From Holothuria scabra (lineage: Eukaryota; Echinodermata; Holothuroidea; Aspidochirotida; Holothuriidae): a stretch of 64,000 bases of DNA. Both the position numbers and the translations under genes were made by a program. Of this stretch, positions 1 to 15,000 are shown one piece after another; positions within the stretch are counted from its first letter, which is position 1; every line of letters begins with the position of its first letter. Under the pieces are notes generated by a model, which was not told where the DNA came from, searched no databases, and saw nothing but the letters and a program-made list of their open reading frames with translations. The DNA lies in NCBI GenBank assembly GCA_037179385.1, contig CM074193.1, forward strand, positions 39,650,846 through 39,714,845, in the 5' to 3' direction.

Positions 1-3000
1 AACGGCACATCGCAACAGTTCGTAACGGGGCTTACACGGTACAATTGGACCTGCTACAGCCGCCTACGGCGTTTTTGAGCCCAAGTTCTAACGTCTTCAT
101 ACTGGCGCGAGATGATCTTTTAAGTGAGTCGGAGGTGCAAATGCTGCTCCCGTTTTCTCATTTTTGATACAATGACAGCGAAACAACAGAACGTCGCAAT
201 CGTTGCAGACAATGCTTACGGGGTAGAATGGGACCTGTTTTAACTGCCTATGACATTTTTGAGCGGAAACTCTCACGTCTTCCTACCGGCGCGAACCGAT
301 CTTAAAAGTCGGTCCTGGCATCTCAATTGCACTTTTTTGCACACATTTTGATTCGATGACAGCTCGACAACGGCACATCGCAACAGTTCGTAACGGGGCT
401 TACACGGTACAATTGGACCTGCTACAGCCGCCTACGGCGTTTTTGAGCCCAAGTTCTAACGTCTTCATACTGGCGCGAGATGATCTTTTAAGTGAGTCGG
501 AGGTGCAAATGCTGCTCCCGTTTTCTCATTTTTGATACAATGACAGCGAAACAACAGAACGTCGCAATCGTTGCAGACAATGCTTACGGGGTAGAATGGG
601 ACCTGTTTTAACTGCCTATGACATTTTTGAGCGGAAACTCTCACGTCTTCCTACCGGCGCGAACCGATCTTAAAAGTCGGTCCTGGCATCTCAATTGCAC
701 TTTTTTGCACACATTTTGATTCGATGACAGCTCGACAACGGCACATCGCAACAGTTCGTAACGGGGCTTACACGGTACAATTGGACCTGCTACAGCCGCC
801 TACGGCGTTTTTGAGCCCAAGTTCTAACGTCTTCATACTGGCGCGAGATGATCTTTTAAGTGAGTCGGAGGTGCAAATGCTGCTCCCGTTTTCTCATTTT
901 TGATACAATGACAGCGAAACAACAGAACGTCGCAATCGTTGCAGACAATGCTTACGGGGTAGAATGGGACCTGTTTTAACTGCCTATGACATTTTTGAGC
1001 GGAAACTCTCACGTCTTCCTACCGGCGCGAACCGATCTTAAAAGTCGGTCCTGGCATCTCAATTGCACTTTTTTGCACACATTTTGATTCGATGACAGCT
1101 CGACAACGGCACATCGCAACAGTTCGTAACGGGGCTTACACGGTACAATTGGACCTGCTACAGCCGCCTACGGCGTTTTTGAGCCCAAGTTCTAACGTCT
1201 TCATACTGGCGCGAGATGATCTTTTAAGTGAGTCGGAGGTGCAAATGCTGCTCCCGTTTTCTCATTTTTGATACAATGACAGCGAAACAACAGAACGTCG
1301 CAATCGTTGCAGACAATGCTTACGGGGTAGAATGGGACCTGTTTTAACTGCCTATGACATTTTTGAGCGGAAACTCTCACGTCTTCCTACCGGCGCGAAC
1401 CGATCTTAAAAGTCGGTCCTGGCATCTCAATTGCACTTTTTTGCACACATTTTGATTCGATGACAGCTCGACAACGGCACATCGCAACAGTTCGTAACGG
1501 GGCTTACACGGTACAATTGGACCTGCTACAGCCGCCTACGGCGTTTTTGAGCCCAAGTTCTAACGTCTTCATACTGGCGCGAGATGATCTTTTAAGTGAG
1601 TCGGAGGTGCAAATGCTGCTCCCGTTTTCTCATTTTTGATACAATGACAGCGAAACAACAGAACGTCGCAATCGTTGCAGACAATGCTTACGGGGTAGAA
1701 TGGGACCTGTTTTAACTGCCTATGACATTTTTGAGCGGAAACTCTCACGTCTTCCTACCGGCGCGAACCGATCTTAAAAGTCGGTCCTGGCATCTCAATT
1801 GCACTTTGTTGCACACATTTTGATTCGATGACAGCTCGACAACGGCACATCGCAACAGTTCGTAACGGGGCTTACACGGTACAATTGGACCTGCTACAGC
1901 CGCCTACGGCGTTTTTGAGCCCAAGTTCTAACGTCTTCATACTGGCGCGAGATGATCTTTTAAGTGAGTCGGAGGTGCAAATGCTGCTCCCGTTTTCTCA
2001 TTTTTGATACAATGACAGCGAAACAACAGAACGTCGCAATCGTTGCAGACAATGCTTACGGGGTAGAATGGGACCTGTTTTAACTGCCTATGACATTTTT
2101 GAGCGGAAACTCTCACGTCTTCCTACCGGCGCGAACCGATCTTAAAAGTCGGTCCTGGCATCTCAATTGCACTTTTTTGCACACATTTTGATTCGATGAC
2201 AGCTCGACAACGGCACATCGCAACAGTTCGTAACGGGGCTTACACGGTACAATTGGACCTGCTACAGCCGCCTACGGCGTTTTTGAGCCCAAGTTCTAAC
2301 GTCTTCATACTGGCGCGAGATGATCTTTTAAGTGAGTCGGAGGTGCAAATGCTGCTCCCGTTTTCTCATTTTTGATACAATGACAGCGAAACAACAGAAC
2401 GTCGCAATCGTTGCAGACAATGCTTACGGGGTAGAATGGGACCTGTTTTAACTGCCTATGACATTTTTGAGCGGAAACTCTCACGTCTTCCTACCGGCGC
2501 GAACCGATCTTAAAAGTCGGTCCTGGCATCTCAATTGCACTTTTTTGCACACATTTTGATTCGATGACAGCTCGACAACGGCACATCGCAACAGTTCGTA
2601 ACGGGGCTTACACGGTACAATTGGACCTGCTACAGCCGCCTACGGCGTTTTTGAGCCCAAGTTCTAACGTCTTCATACTGGCGCGAGATGATCTTTTAAG
2701 TGAGTCGGAGGTGCAAATGCTGCTCCCGTTTTCTCATTTTTGATACAATGACAGCGAAACAACAGAACGTCGCAATCGTTGCAGACAATGCTTACGGGGT
2801 AGAATGGGACCTGTTTTAACTGCCTATGACATTTTTGAGCGGAAACTCTCACGTCTTCCTACCGGCGCGAACCGATCTTAAAAGTCGGTCCTGGCATCTC
2901 AATTGCACTTTTTGCACACATTTTGATTCGATGACAGCTCGACAACGGCACATCGCAACAGTTCGTAACGGGGCTTACACGGTACAATTGGACCTGCTAC

Positions 3001-6000
3001 AGCCGCCTACGGCGTTTTTGAGCCCAAGTTCTAACGTCTTCATACTGGCGCGAGATGATCTTTTAAGTGAGTCGGAGGTGCAAATGCTGCTCCCGTTTTC
3101 TCATTTTTGATACAATGACAGCGAAACAACAGAACGTCGCAATCGTTGCAGACAATGCTTACGGGGTAGAATGGGACCTGTTTTAACTGCCTATGACATT
3201 TTTGAGCGGAAACTCTCACGTCTTCCTACCGGCGCGAACCGATCTTAAAAGTCGGTCCTGGCATCTCAATTGCACTTTTTTGCACACATTTTGATTCGAT
3301 GACAGCTCGACAACGGCACATCGCAACAGTTCGTAACGGGGCTTACACGGTACAATTGGACCTGCTACAGCCGCCTACGGCGTTTTTGAGCCCAAGTTCT
3401 AACGTCTTCATACTGGCGCGAGATGATCTTTTAAGTGAGTCGGAGGTGCAAATGCTGCTCCCGTTTTCTCATTTTTGATACAATGACAGCGAAACAACAG
3501 AACGTCGCAATCGTTGCAGACAATGCTTACGGGGTAGAATGGGACCTGTTTTAACTGCCTATGACATTTTTGAGCGGAAACTCTCACGTCTTCCTACCGG
3601 CGCGAACCGATCTTAAAAGTCGGTCCTGGCATCTCAATTGCACTTTTTGCACACATTTTGATTCGATGACAGCTCGACAACGGCACATCGCAACAGTTCG
3701 TAACGGGGCTTACACGGTACAATTGGACCTGCTACAGCCGCCTACGGCGTTTTTGAGCCCAAGTTCTAACGTCTTCATACTGGCGCGAGATGATCTTTTA
3801 AGTGAGTCGGAGGTGCAAATGCTGCTCCCGTTTTCTCATTTTTGATACAATGACAGCGAAACAACAGAACGTCGCAATCGTTGCAGACAATGCTTACGGG
3901 GTAGAATGGGACCTGTTTTAACTGCCTATGACATTTTTGAGCGGAAACTCTCACGTCTTCCTACCGGCGCGAACCGATCTTAAAAGTCGGTCCTGGCATC
4001 TCAATTGCACTTTTTGCACACATTTTGATTCGATGACAGCTCGACAACGGCACATCGCAACAGTTCGTAACGGGGCTTACACGGTACAATTGGACCTGCT
4101 ACAGCCGCCTACGGCGTTTTTGAGCCCAAGTTCTAACGTCTTCATACTGGCGCGAGATGATCTTTTAAGTGAGTCGGAGGTGCAAATGCTGCTCCCGTTT
4201 TCTCATTTTTGATACAATGACAGCGAAACAACAGAACGTCGCAATCGTTGCAGACAATGCTTACGGGGTAGAATGGGACCTGTTTTAACTGCCTATGACA
4301 TTTTTGAGCGGAAACTCTCACGTCTTCCTACCGGCGCGAACCGATCTTAAAAGTCGGTCCTGGCATCTCAATTGCACTTTTTTGCACACATTTTGATTCG
4401 ATGACAGCTCGACAACGGCACATCGCAACAGTTCGTAACGGGGCTTACACGGTACAATTGGACCTGCTACAGCCGCCTACGGCGTTTTTGAGCCCAAGTT
4501 CTAACGTCTTCATACTGGCGCGAGATGATCTTTTAAGTGAGTCGGAGGTGCAAATGCTGCTCCCGTTTTCTCATTTTTGATACAATGACAGCGAAACAAC
4601 AGAACGTCGCAATCGTTGCAGACAATGCTTACGGGGTAGAATGGGACCTGTTTTAACTGCCTATGACATTTTTGAGCGGAAACTCTCACGTCTTCCTACC
4701 GGCGCGAACCGATCTTAAAAGTCGGTCCTGGCATCTCAATTGCACTTTTTGCACACATTTTGATTCGATGACAGCTCGACAACGGCACATCGCAACAGTT
4801 CGTAACGGGGCTTACACGGTACAATTGGACCTGCTACAGCCGCCTACGGCGTTTTTGAGCCCAAGTTCTAACGTCTTCATACTGGCGCGAGATGATCTTT
4901 TAAGTGAGTCGGAGGTGCAAATGCTGCTCCCGTTTTCTCATTTTTGATACAATGACAGCGAAACAACAGAACGTCGCAATCGTTGCAGACAATGCTTACG
5001 GGGTAGAATGGGACCTGTTTTAACTGCCTATGACATTTTTGAGCGGAAACTCTCACGTCTTCCTACCGGCGCGAACCGATCTTAAAAGTCGGTCCTGGCA
5101 TCTCAATTGCACTTTTTTGCACACATTTTGATTCGATGACAGCTCGACAACGGCACATCGCAACAGTTCGTAACGGGGCTTACACGGTACAATTGGACCT
5201 GCTACAGCCGCCTACGGCGTTTTTGAGCCCAAGTTCTAACGTCTTCATACTGGCGCGAGATGATCTTTTAAGTGAGTCGGAGGTGCAAATGCTGCTCCCG
5301 TTTTCTCATTTTTGATACAATGACAGCGAAACAACAGAACGTCGCAATCGTTGCAGACAATGCTTACGGGGTAGAATGGGACCTGTTTTAACTGCCTATG
5401 ACATTTTTGAGCGGAAACTCTCACGTCTTCCTACCGGCGCGAACCGATCTTAAAAGTCGGTCCTGGCATCTCAATTGCACTTTTTGCACACATTTTGATT
5501 CGATGACAGCTCGACAACGGCACATCGCAACAGTTCGTAACGGGGCTTACACGGTACAATTGGACCTGCTACAGCCGCCTACGGCGTTTTTGAGCCCAAG
5601 TTCTAACGTCTTCATACTGGCGCGAGATGATCTTTTAAGTGAGTCGGAGGTGCAAATGCTGCTCCCGTTTTCTCATTTTTGATACAATGACAGCGAAACA
5701 ACAGAACGTCGCAATCGTTGCAGACAATGCTTACGGGGTAGAATGGGACCTGTTTTAACTGCCTATGACATTTTTGAGCGGAAACTCTCACGTCTTCCTA
5801 CCGGCGCGAACCGATCTTAAAAGTCGGTCCTGGCATCTCAATTGCACTTTTTTGCACACATTTTGATTCGATGACAGCTCGACAACGGCACATCGCAACA
5901 GTTCGTAACGGGGCTTACACGGTACAATTGGACCTGCTACAGCCGCCTACGGCGTTTTTGAGCCCAAGTTCTAACGTCTTCATACTGGCGCGAGATGATC

Positions 6001-9000
6001 TTTTAAGTGAGTCGGAGGTGCAAATGCTGCTCCCGTTTTCTCATTTTTGATACAATGACAGCGAAACAACAGAACGTCGCAATCGTTGCAGACAATGCTT
6101 ACGGGGTAGAATGGGACCTGTTTTAACTGCCTATGACATTTTTGAGCGGAAACTCTCACGTCTTCCTACCGGCGCGAACCGATCTTAAAAGTCGGTCCTG
6201 GCATCTCAATTGCACTTTTTGCACACATTTTGATTCGATGACAGCTCGACAACGGCACATCGCAACAGTTCGTAACGGGGCTTACACGGTACAATTGGAC
6301 CTGCTACAGCCGCCTACGGCGTTTTTGAGCCCAAGTTCTAACGTCTTCATACTGGCGCGAGATGATCTTTTAAGTGAGTCGGAGGTGCAAATGCTGCTCC
6401 CGTTTTCTCATTTTTGATACAATGACAGCGAAACAACAGAACGTCGCAATCGTTGCAGACAATGCTTACGGGGTAGAATGGGACCTGTTTTAACTGCCTA
6501 TGACATTTTTGAGCGGAAACTCTCACGTCTTCCTACCGGCGCGAACCGATCTTAAAAGTCGGTCCTGGCATCTCAATTGCACTTTTTTGCACACATTTTG
6601 ATTCGATGACAGCTCGACAACGGCACATCGCAACAGTTCGTAACGGGGCTTACACGGTACAATTGGACCTGCTACAGCCGCCTACGGCGTTTTTGAGCCC
6701 AAGTTCTAACGTCTTCATACTGGCGCGAGATGATCTTTTAAGTGAGTCGGAGGTGCAAATGCTGCTCCCGTTTTCTCATTTTTGATACAATGACAGCGAA
6801 ACAACAGAACGTCGCAATCGTTGCAGACAATGCTTACGGGGTAGAATGGGACCTGTTTTAACTGCCTATGACATTTTTGAGCGGAAACTCTCACGTCTTC
6901 CTACCGGCGCGAACCGATCTTAAAAGTCGGTCCTGGCATCTCAATTGCACTTTTTGCACACATTTTGATTCGATGACAGCTCGACAACGGCACATCGCAA
7001 CAGTTCGTAACGGGGCTTACACGGTACAATTGGACCTGCTACAGCCGCCTACGGCGTTTTTGAGCCCAAGTTCTAACGTCTTCATACTGGCGCGAGATGA
7101 TCTTTTAAGTGAGTCGGAGGTGCAAATGCTGCTCCCGTTTTCTCATTTTTGATACAATGACAGCGAAACAACAGAACGTCGCAATCGTTGCAGACAATGC
7201 TTACGGGGTAGAATGGGACCTGTTTTAACTGCCTATGACATTTTTGAGCGGAAACTCTCACGTCTTCCTACCGGCGCGAACCGATCTTAAAAGTCGGTCC
7301 TGGCATCTCAATTGCACTTTTTTGCACACATTTTGATTCGATGACAGCTCGACAACGGCACATCGCAACAGTTCGTAACGGGGCTTACACGGTACAATTG
7401 GACCTGCTACAGCCGCCTACGGCGTTTTTGAGCCCAAGTTCTAACGTCTTCATACTGGCGCGAGATGATCTTTTAAGTGAGTCGGAGGTGCAAATGCTGC
7501 TCCCGTTTTCTCATTTTTGATACAATGACAGCGAAACAACAGAACGTCGCAATCGTTGCAGACAATGCTTACGGGGTAGAATGGGACCTGTTTTAACTGC
7601 CTATGACATTTTTGAGCGGAAACTCTCACGTCTTCCTACCGGCGCGAACCGATCTTAAAAGTCGGTCCTGGCATCTCAATTGCACTTTTTTGCACACATT
7701 TTGATTCGATGACAGCTCGACAACGGCACATCGCAACAGTTCGTAACGGGGCTTACACGGTACAATTGGACCTGCTACAGCCGCCTACGGCGTTTTTGAG
7801 CCCAAGTTCTAACGTCTTCATACTGGCGCGAGATGATCTTTTAAGTGAGTCGGAGGTGCAAATGCTGCTCCCGTTTTCTCATTTTTGATACAATGACAGC
7901 GAAACAACAGAACGTCGCAATCGTTGCAGACAATGCTTACGGGGTAGAATGGGACCTGTTTTAACTGCCTATGACATTTTTGAGCGGAAACTCTCACGTC
8001 TTCCTACCGGCGCGAACCGATCTTAAAAGTCGGTCCTGGCATCTCAATTGCACTTTTTTGCACACATTTTGATTCGATGACAGCTCGACAACGGCACATC
8101 GCAACAGTTCGTAACGGGGCTTACACGGTACAATTGGACCTGCTACAGCCGCCTACGGCGTTTTTGAGCCCAAGTTCTAACGTCTTCATACTGGCGCGAG
8201 ATGATCTTTTAAGTGAGTCGGAGGTGCAAATGCTGCTCCCGTTTTCTCATTTTTGATACAATGACAGCGAAACAACAGAACGTCGCAATCGTTGCAGACA
8301 ATGCTTACGGGGTAGAATGGGACCTGTTTTAACTGCCTATGACATTTTTGAGCGGAAACTCTCACGTCTTCCTACCGGCGCGAACCGATCTTAAAAGTCG
8401 GTCCTGGCATCTCAATTGCACTTTTCTGCACACATTTTGATTCGATGACAGCTCGACAACGGCACATCGCAACAGTTCGTAACGGGGCTTACACGGTACA
8501 ATTGGACCTGCTACAGCCGCCTACGGCGTTTTTGAGCCCAAGTTCTAACGTCTTCATACTGGCGCGAGATGATCTTTTAAGTGAGTCGGAGGTGCAAATG
8601 CTGCTCCCGTTTTCTCATTTTTGATACAATGACAGCGAAACAACAGAACGTCGCAATCGTTGCAGACAATGCTTACGGGGTAGAATGGGACCTGTTTTAA
8701 CTGCCTATGACATTTTTGAGCGGAAACTCTCACGTCTTCCTACCGGCGCGAACCGATCTTAAAAGTCGGTCCTGGCATCTCAATTGCACTTTTTTGCACA
8801 CATTTTGATTCGATGACAGCTCGACAACGGCACATCGCAACAGTTCGTAACGGGGCTTACACGGTACAATTGGACCTGCTACAGCCGCCTACGGCGTTTT
8901 TGAGCCCAAGTTCTAACGTCTTCATACTGGCGCGAGATGATCTTTTAAGTGAGTCGGAGGTGCAAATGCTGCTCCCGTTTTCTCATTTTTGATACAATGA

Positions 9001-12000
9001 CAGCGAAACAACAGAACGTCGCAATCGTTGCAGACAATGCTTACGGGGTAGAATGGGACCTGTTTTAACTGCCTATGACATTTTTGAGCGGAAACTCTCA
9101 CGTCTTCCTACCGGCGCGAACCGATCTTAAAAGTCGGTCCTGGCATCTCAATTGCACTTTTTTGCACACATTTTGATTCGATGACAGCTCGACAACGGCA
9201 CATCGCAACAGTTCGTAACGGGGCTTACACGGTACAATTGGACCTGCTACAGCCGCCTACGGCGTTTTTGAGCCCAAGTTCTAACGTCTTCATACTGGCG
9301 CGAGATGATCTTTTAAGTGAGTCGGAGGTGCAAATGCTGCTCCCGTTTTCTCATTTTTGATACAATGACAGCGAAACAACAGAACGTCGCAATCGTTGCA
9401 GACAATGCTTACGGGGTAGAATGGGACCTGTTTTAACTGCCTATGACATTTTTGAGCGGAAACTCTCACGTCTTCCTACCGGCGCGAACCGATCTTAAAA
9501 GTCGGTCCTGGCATCTCAATTGCACTTTTTTGCACACATTTTGATTCGATGACAGCTCGACAACGGCACATCGCAACAGTTCGTAACGGGGCTTACACGG
9601 TACAATTGGACCTGCTACAGCCGCCTACGGCGTTTTTGAGCCCAAGTTCTAACGTCTTCATACTGGCGCGAGATGATCTTTTAAGTGAGTCGGAGGTGCA
9701 AATGCTGCTCCCGTTTTCTCATTTTTGATACAATGACAGCGAAACAACAGAACGTCGCAATCGTTGCAGACAATGCTTACGGGGTAGAATGGGACCTGTT
9801 TTAACTGCCTATGACATTTTTGAGCGGAAACTCTCACGTCTTCCTACCGGCGCGAACCGATCTTAAAAGTCGGTCCTGGCATCTCAATTGCACTATTTTG
9901 CACACATTTTGATTCGATGACAGCTCGACAACGGCACATCGCAACAGTTCGTAACGGGGCTTACACGGTACAATTGGACCTGCTACAGCCGCCTACGGCG
10001 TTTTTGAGCCCAAGTTCTAACGTCTTCATACTGGCGCGAGATGATCTTTTAAGTGAGTCGGAGGTGCAAATGCTGCTCCCGTTTTCTCATTTTTGATACA
10101 ATGACAGCGAAACAACAGAACGTCGCAATCGTTGCAGACAATGCTTACGGGGTAGAATGGGACCTGTTTTAACTGCCTATGACATTTTTGAGCGGAAACT
10201 CTCACGTCTTCCTACCGGCGCGAACCGATCTTAAAAGTCGGTCCTGGCATCTCAATTGCACTTTTTTGCACACATTTTGATTCGATGACAGCTCGACAAC
10301 GGCACATCGCAACAGTTCGTAACGGGGCTTACACGGTACAATTGGACCTGCTACAGCCGCCTACGGCGTTTTTGAGCCCAAGTTCTAACGTCTTCATACT
10401 GGCGCGAGATGATCTTTTAAGTGAGTCGGAGGTGCAAATGCTGCTCCCGTTTTCTCATTTTTGATACAATGACAGCGAAACAACAGAACGTCGCAATCGT
10501 TGCAGACAATGCTTACGGGGTAGAATGGGACCTGTTTTAACTGCCTATGACATTTTTGAGCGGAAACTCTCACGTCTTCCTACCGGCGCGAACCGATCTT
10601 AAAAGTCGGTCCTGGCATCTCAATTGCACTTTTTTGCACACATTTTGATTCGATGACAGCTCGACAACGGCACATCGCAACAGTTCGTAACGGGGCTTAC
10701 ACGGTACAATTGGACCTGCTACAGCCGCCTACGGCGTTTTTGAGCCCAAGTTCTAACGTCTTCATACTGGCGCGAGATGATCTTTTAAGTGAGTCGGAGG
10801 TGCAAATGCTGCTCCCGTTTTCTCATTTTTGATACAATGACAGCGAAACAACAGAACGTCGCAATCGTTGCAGACAATGCTTACGGGGTAGAATGGGACC
10901 TGTTTTAACTGCCTATGACATTTTTGAGCGGAAACTCTCACGTCTTCCTACCGGCGCGAACCGATCTTAAAAGTCGGTCCTGGCATCTCAATTGCACTTT
11001 TTGCACACATTTTGATTCGATGACAGCTCGACAACGGCACATCGCAACAGTTCGTAACGGGGCTTACACGGTACAATTGGACCTGCTACAGCCGCCTACG
11101 GCGTTTTTGAGCCCAAGTTCTAACGTCTTCATACTGGCGCGAGATGATCTTTTAAGTGAGTCGGAGGTGCAAATGCTGCTCCCGTTTTCTCATTTTTGAT
11201 ACAATGACAGCGAAACAACAGAACGTCGCAATCGTTGCAGACAATGCTTACGGGGTAGAATGGGACCTGTTTTAACTGCCTATGACATTTTTGAGCGGAA
11301 ACTCTCACGTCTTCCTACCGGCGCGAACCGATCTTAAAAGTCGGTCCTGGCATCTCAATTGCACTTTTTTGCACACATTTTGATTCGATGACAGCTCGAC
11401 AACGGCACATCGCAACAGTTCGTAACGGGGCTTACACGGTACAATTGGACCTGCTACAGCCGCCTACGGCGTTTTTGAGCCCAAGTTCTAACGTCTTCAT
11501 ACTGGCGCGAGATGATCTTTTAAGTGAGTCGGAGGTGCAAATGCTGCTCCCGTTTTCTCATTTTTGATACAATGACAGCGAAACAACAGAACGTCGCAAT
11601 CGTTGCAGACAATGCTTACGGGGTAGAATGGGACCTGTTTTAACTGCCTATGACATTTTTGAGCGGAAACTCTCACGTCTTCCTACCGGCGCGAACCGAT
11701 CTTAAAAGTCGGTCCTGGCATCTCAATTGCACTTTTTTGCACACATTTTGATTCGATGACAGCTCGACAACGGCACATCGCAACAGTTCGTAACGGGGCT
11801 TACACGGTACAATTGGACCTGCTACAGCCGCCTACGGCGTTTTTGAGCCCAAGTTCTAACGTCTTCATACTGGCGCGAGATGATCTTTTAAGTGAGTCGG
11901 AGGTGCAAATGCTGCTCCCGTTTTCTCATTTTTGATACAATGACAGCGAAACAACAGAACGTCGCAATCGTTGCAGACAATGCTTACGGGGTAGAATGGG

Positions 12001-15000
12001 ACCTGTTTTAACTGCCTATGACATTTTTGAGCGGAAACTCTCACGTCTTCCTACCGGCGCGAACCGATCTTAAAAGTCGGTCCTGGCATCTCAATTGCAC
12101 TTTTTTGCACACATTTTGATTCGATGACAGCTCGACAACGGCACATCGCAACAGTTCGTAACGGGGCTTACACGGTACAATTGGACCTGCTACAGCCGCC
12201 TACGGCGTTTTTGAGCCCAAGTTCTAACGTCTTCATACTGGCGCGAGATGATCTTTTAAGTGAGTCGGAGGTGCAAATGCTGCTCCCGTTTTCTCATTTT
12301 TGATACAATGACAGCGAAACAACAGAACGTCGCAATCGTTGCAGACAATGCTTACGGGGTAGAATGGGACCTGTTTTAACTGCCTATGACATTTTTGAGC
12401 GGAAACTCTCACGTCTTCCTACCGGCGCGAACCGATCTTAAAAGTCGGTCCTGGCATCTCAATTGCACTTTTTGCACACATTTTGATTCGATGACAGCTC
12501 GACAACGGCACATCGCAACAGTTCGTAACGGGGCTTACACGGTACAATTGGACCTGCTACAGCCGCCTACGGCGTTTTTGAGCCCAAGTTCTAACGTCTT
12601 CATACTGGCGCGAGATGATCTTTTAAGTGAGTCGGAGGTGCAAATGCTGCTCCCGTTTTCTCATTTTTGATACAATGACAGCGAAACAACAGAACGTCGC
12701 AATCGTTGCAGACAATGCTTACGGGGTAGAATGGGACCTGTTTTAACTGCCTATGACATTTTTGAGCGGAAACTCTCACGTCTTCCTACCGGCGCGAACC
12801 GATCTTAAAAGTCGGTCCTGGCATCTCAATTGCACTTTTTTGCACACATTTTGATTCGATGACAGCTCGACAACGGCACATCGCAACAGTTCGTAACGGG
12901 GCTTACACGGTACAATTGGACCTGCTACAGCCGCCTACGGCGTTTTTGAGCCCAAGTTCTAACGTCTTCATACTGGCGCGAGATGATCTTTTAAGTGAGT
13001 CGGAGGTGCAAATGCTGCTCCCGTTTTCTCATTTTTGATACAATGACAGCGAAACAACAGAACGTCGCAATCGTTGCAGACAATGCTTACGGGGTAGAAT
13101 GGGACCTGTTTTAACTGCCTATGACATTTTTGAGCGGAAACTCTCACGTCTTCCTACCGGCGCGAACCGATCTTAAAAGTCGGTCCTGGCATCTCAATTG
13201 CACTTTTTGCACACATTTTGATTCGATGACAGCTCGACAACGGCACATCGCAACAGTTCGTAACGGGGCTTACACGGTACAATTGGACCTGCTACAGCCG
13301 CCTACGGCGTTTTTGAGCCCAAGTTCTAACGTCTTCATACTGGCGCGAGATGATCTTTTAAGTGAGTCGGAGGTGCAAATGCTGCTCCCTGTTTTCTCAT
13401 TTTTGATACAATGACAGCGAAACAACAGAACGTCGCAATCGTTGCAGACAATGCTTACGGGGTAGAATGGGACCTGTTTTAACTGCCTATGACATTTTTG
13501 AGCGGAAACTCTCACGTCTTCCTACCGGCGCGAACCGATCTTAAAAGTCGGTCCTGGCATCTCAATTGCACTTTTTTGCACACATTTTGATTCGATGACA
13601 GCTCGACAACGGCACATCGCAACAGTTCGTAACGGGGCTTACACGGTACAATTGGACCTGCTACAGCCGCCTACGGCGTTTTTGAGCCCAAGTTCTAACG
13701 TCTTCATACTGGCGCGAGATGATCTTTTAAGTGAGTCGGAGGTGCAAATGCTGCTCCCGTTTTCTCATTTTTGATACAATGACAGCGAAACAACAGAACG
13801 TCGCAATCGTTGCAGACAATGCTTACGGGGTAGAATGGGACCTGTTTTAACTGCCTATGACATTTTTGAGCGGAAACTCTCACGTCTTCCTACCGGCGCG
13901 AACCGATCTTAAAAGTCGGTCCTGGCATCTCAATTGCACTTTTTTGCACACATTTTGATTCGATGACAGCTCGACAACGGCACATCGCAACAGTTCGTAA
14001 CGGGGCTTACACGGTACAATTGGACCTGCTACAGCCGCCTACGGCGTTTTTGAGCCCAAGTTCTAACGTCTTCATACTGGCGCGAGATGATCTTTTAAGT
14101 GAGTCGGAGGTGCAAATGCTGCTCCCGTTTTCTCATTTTTGATACAATGACAGCGAAACAACAGAACGTCGCAATCGTTGCAGACAATGCTTACGGGGTA
14201 GAATGGGACCTGTTTTAACTGCCTATGACATTTTTGAGCGGAAACTCTCACGTCTTCCTACCGGCGCGAACCGATCTTAAAAGTCGGTCCTGGCATCTCA
14301 ATTGCACTTTTTTGCACACATTTTGATTCGATGACAGCTCGACAACGGCACATCGCAACAGTTCGTAACGGGGCTTACACGGTACAATTGGACCTGCTAC
14401 AGCCGCCTACGGCGTTTTTGAGCCCAAGTTCTAACGTCTTCATACTGGCGCGAGATGATCTTTTAAGTGAGTCGGAGGTGCAAATGCTGCTCCCGTTTTC
14501 TCATTTTTGATACAATGACAGCGAAACAACAGAACGTCGCAATCGTTGCAGACAATGCTTACGGGGTAGAATGGGACCTGTTTTAACTGCCTATGACATT
14601 TTTGAGCGGAAACTCTCACGTCTTCCTACCGGCGCGAACCGATCTTAAAAGTCGGTCCTGGCATCTCAATTGCACTTTTTGCACACATTTTGATTCGATG
14701 ACAGCTCGACAACGGCACATCGCAACAGTTCGTAACGGGGCTTACACGGTACAATTGGACCTGCTACAGCCGCCTACGGCGTTTTTGAGCCCAAGTTCTA
14801 ACGTCTTCATACTGGCGCGAGATGATCTTTTAAGTGAGTCGGAGGTGCAAATGCTGCTCCCGTTTTCTCATTTTTGATACAATGACAGCGAAACAACAGA
14901 ACGTCGCAATCGTTGCAGACAATGCTTACGGGGTAGAATGGGACCTGTTTTAACTGCCTATGACATTTTTGAGCGGAAACTCTCACGTCTTCCTACCGGC

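Noticed and set aside
2826..3110. 94-codon ATG frame repeated in 19 satellite monomers
   Set aside because: It is open only in T5 monomers and broken in the T6 majority. It lies wholly in satellite DNA and has no recognisable domain.
13270..13515. 81-codon minus-strand frame in the satellite
   Set aside because: It exists only in the three monomers with an extra T, so a single slippage event creates it.
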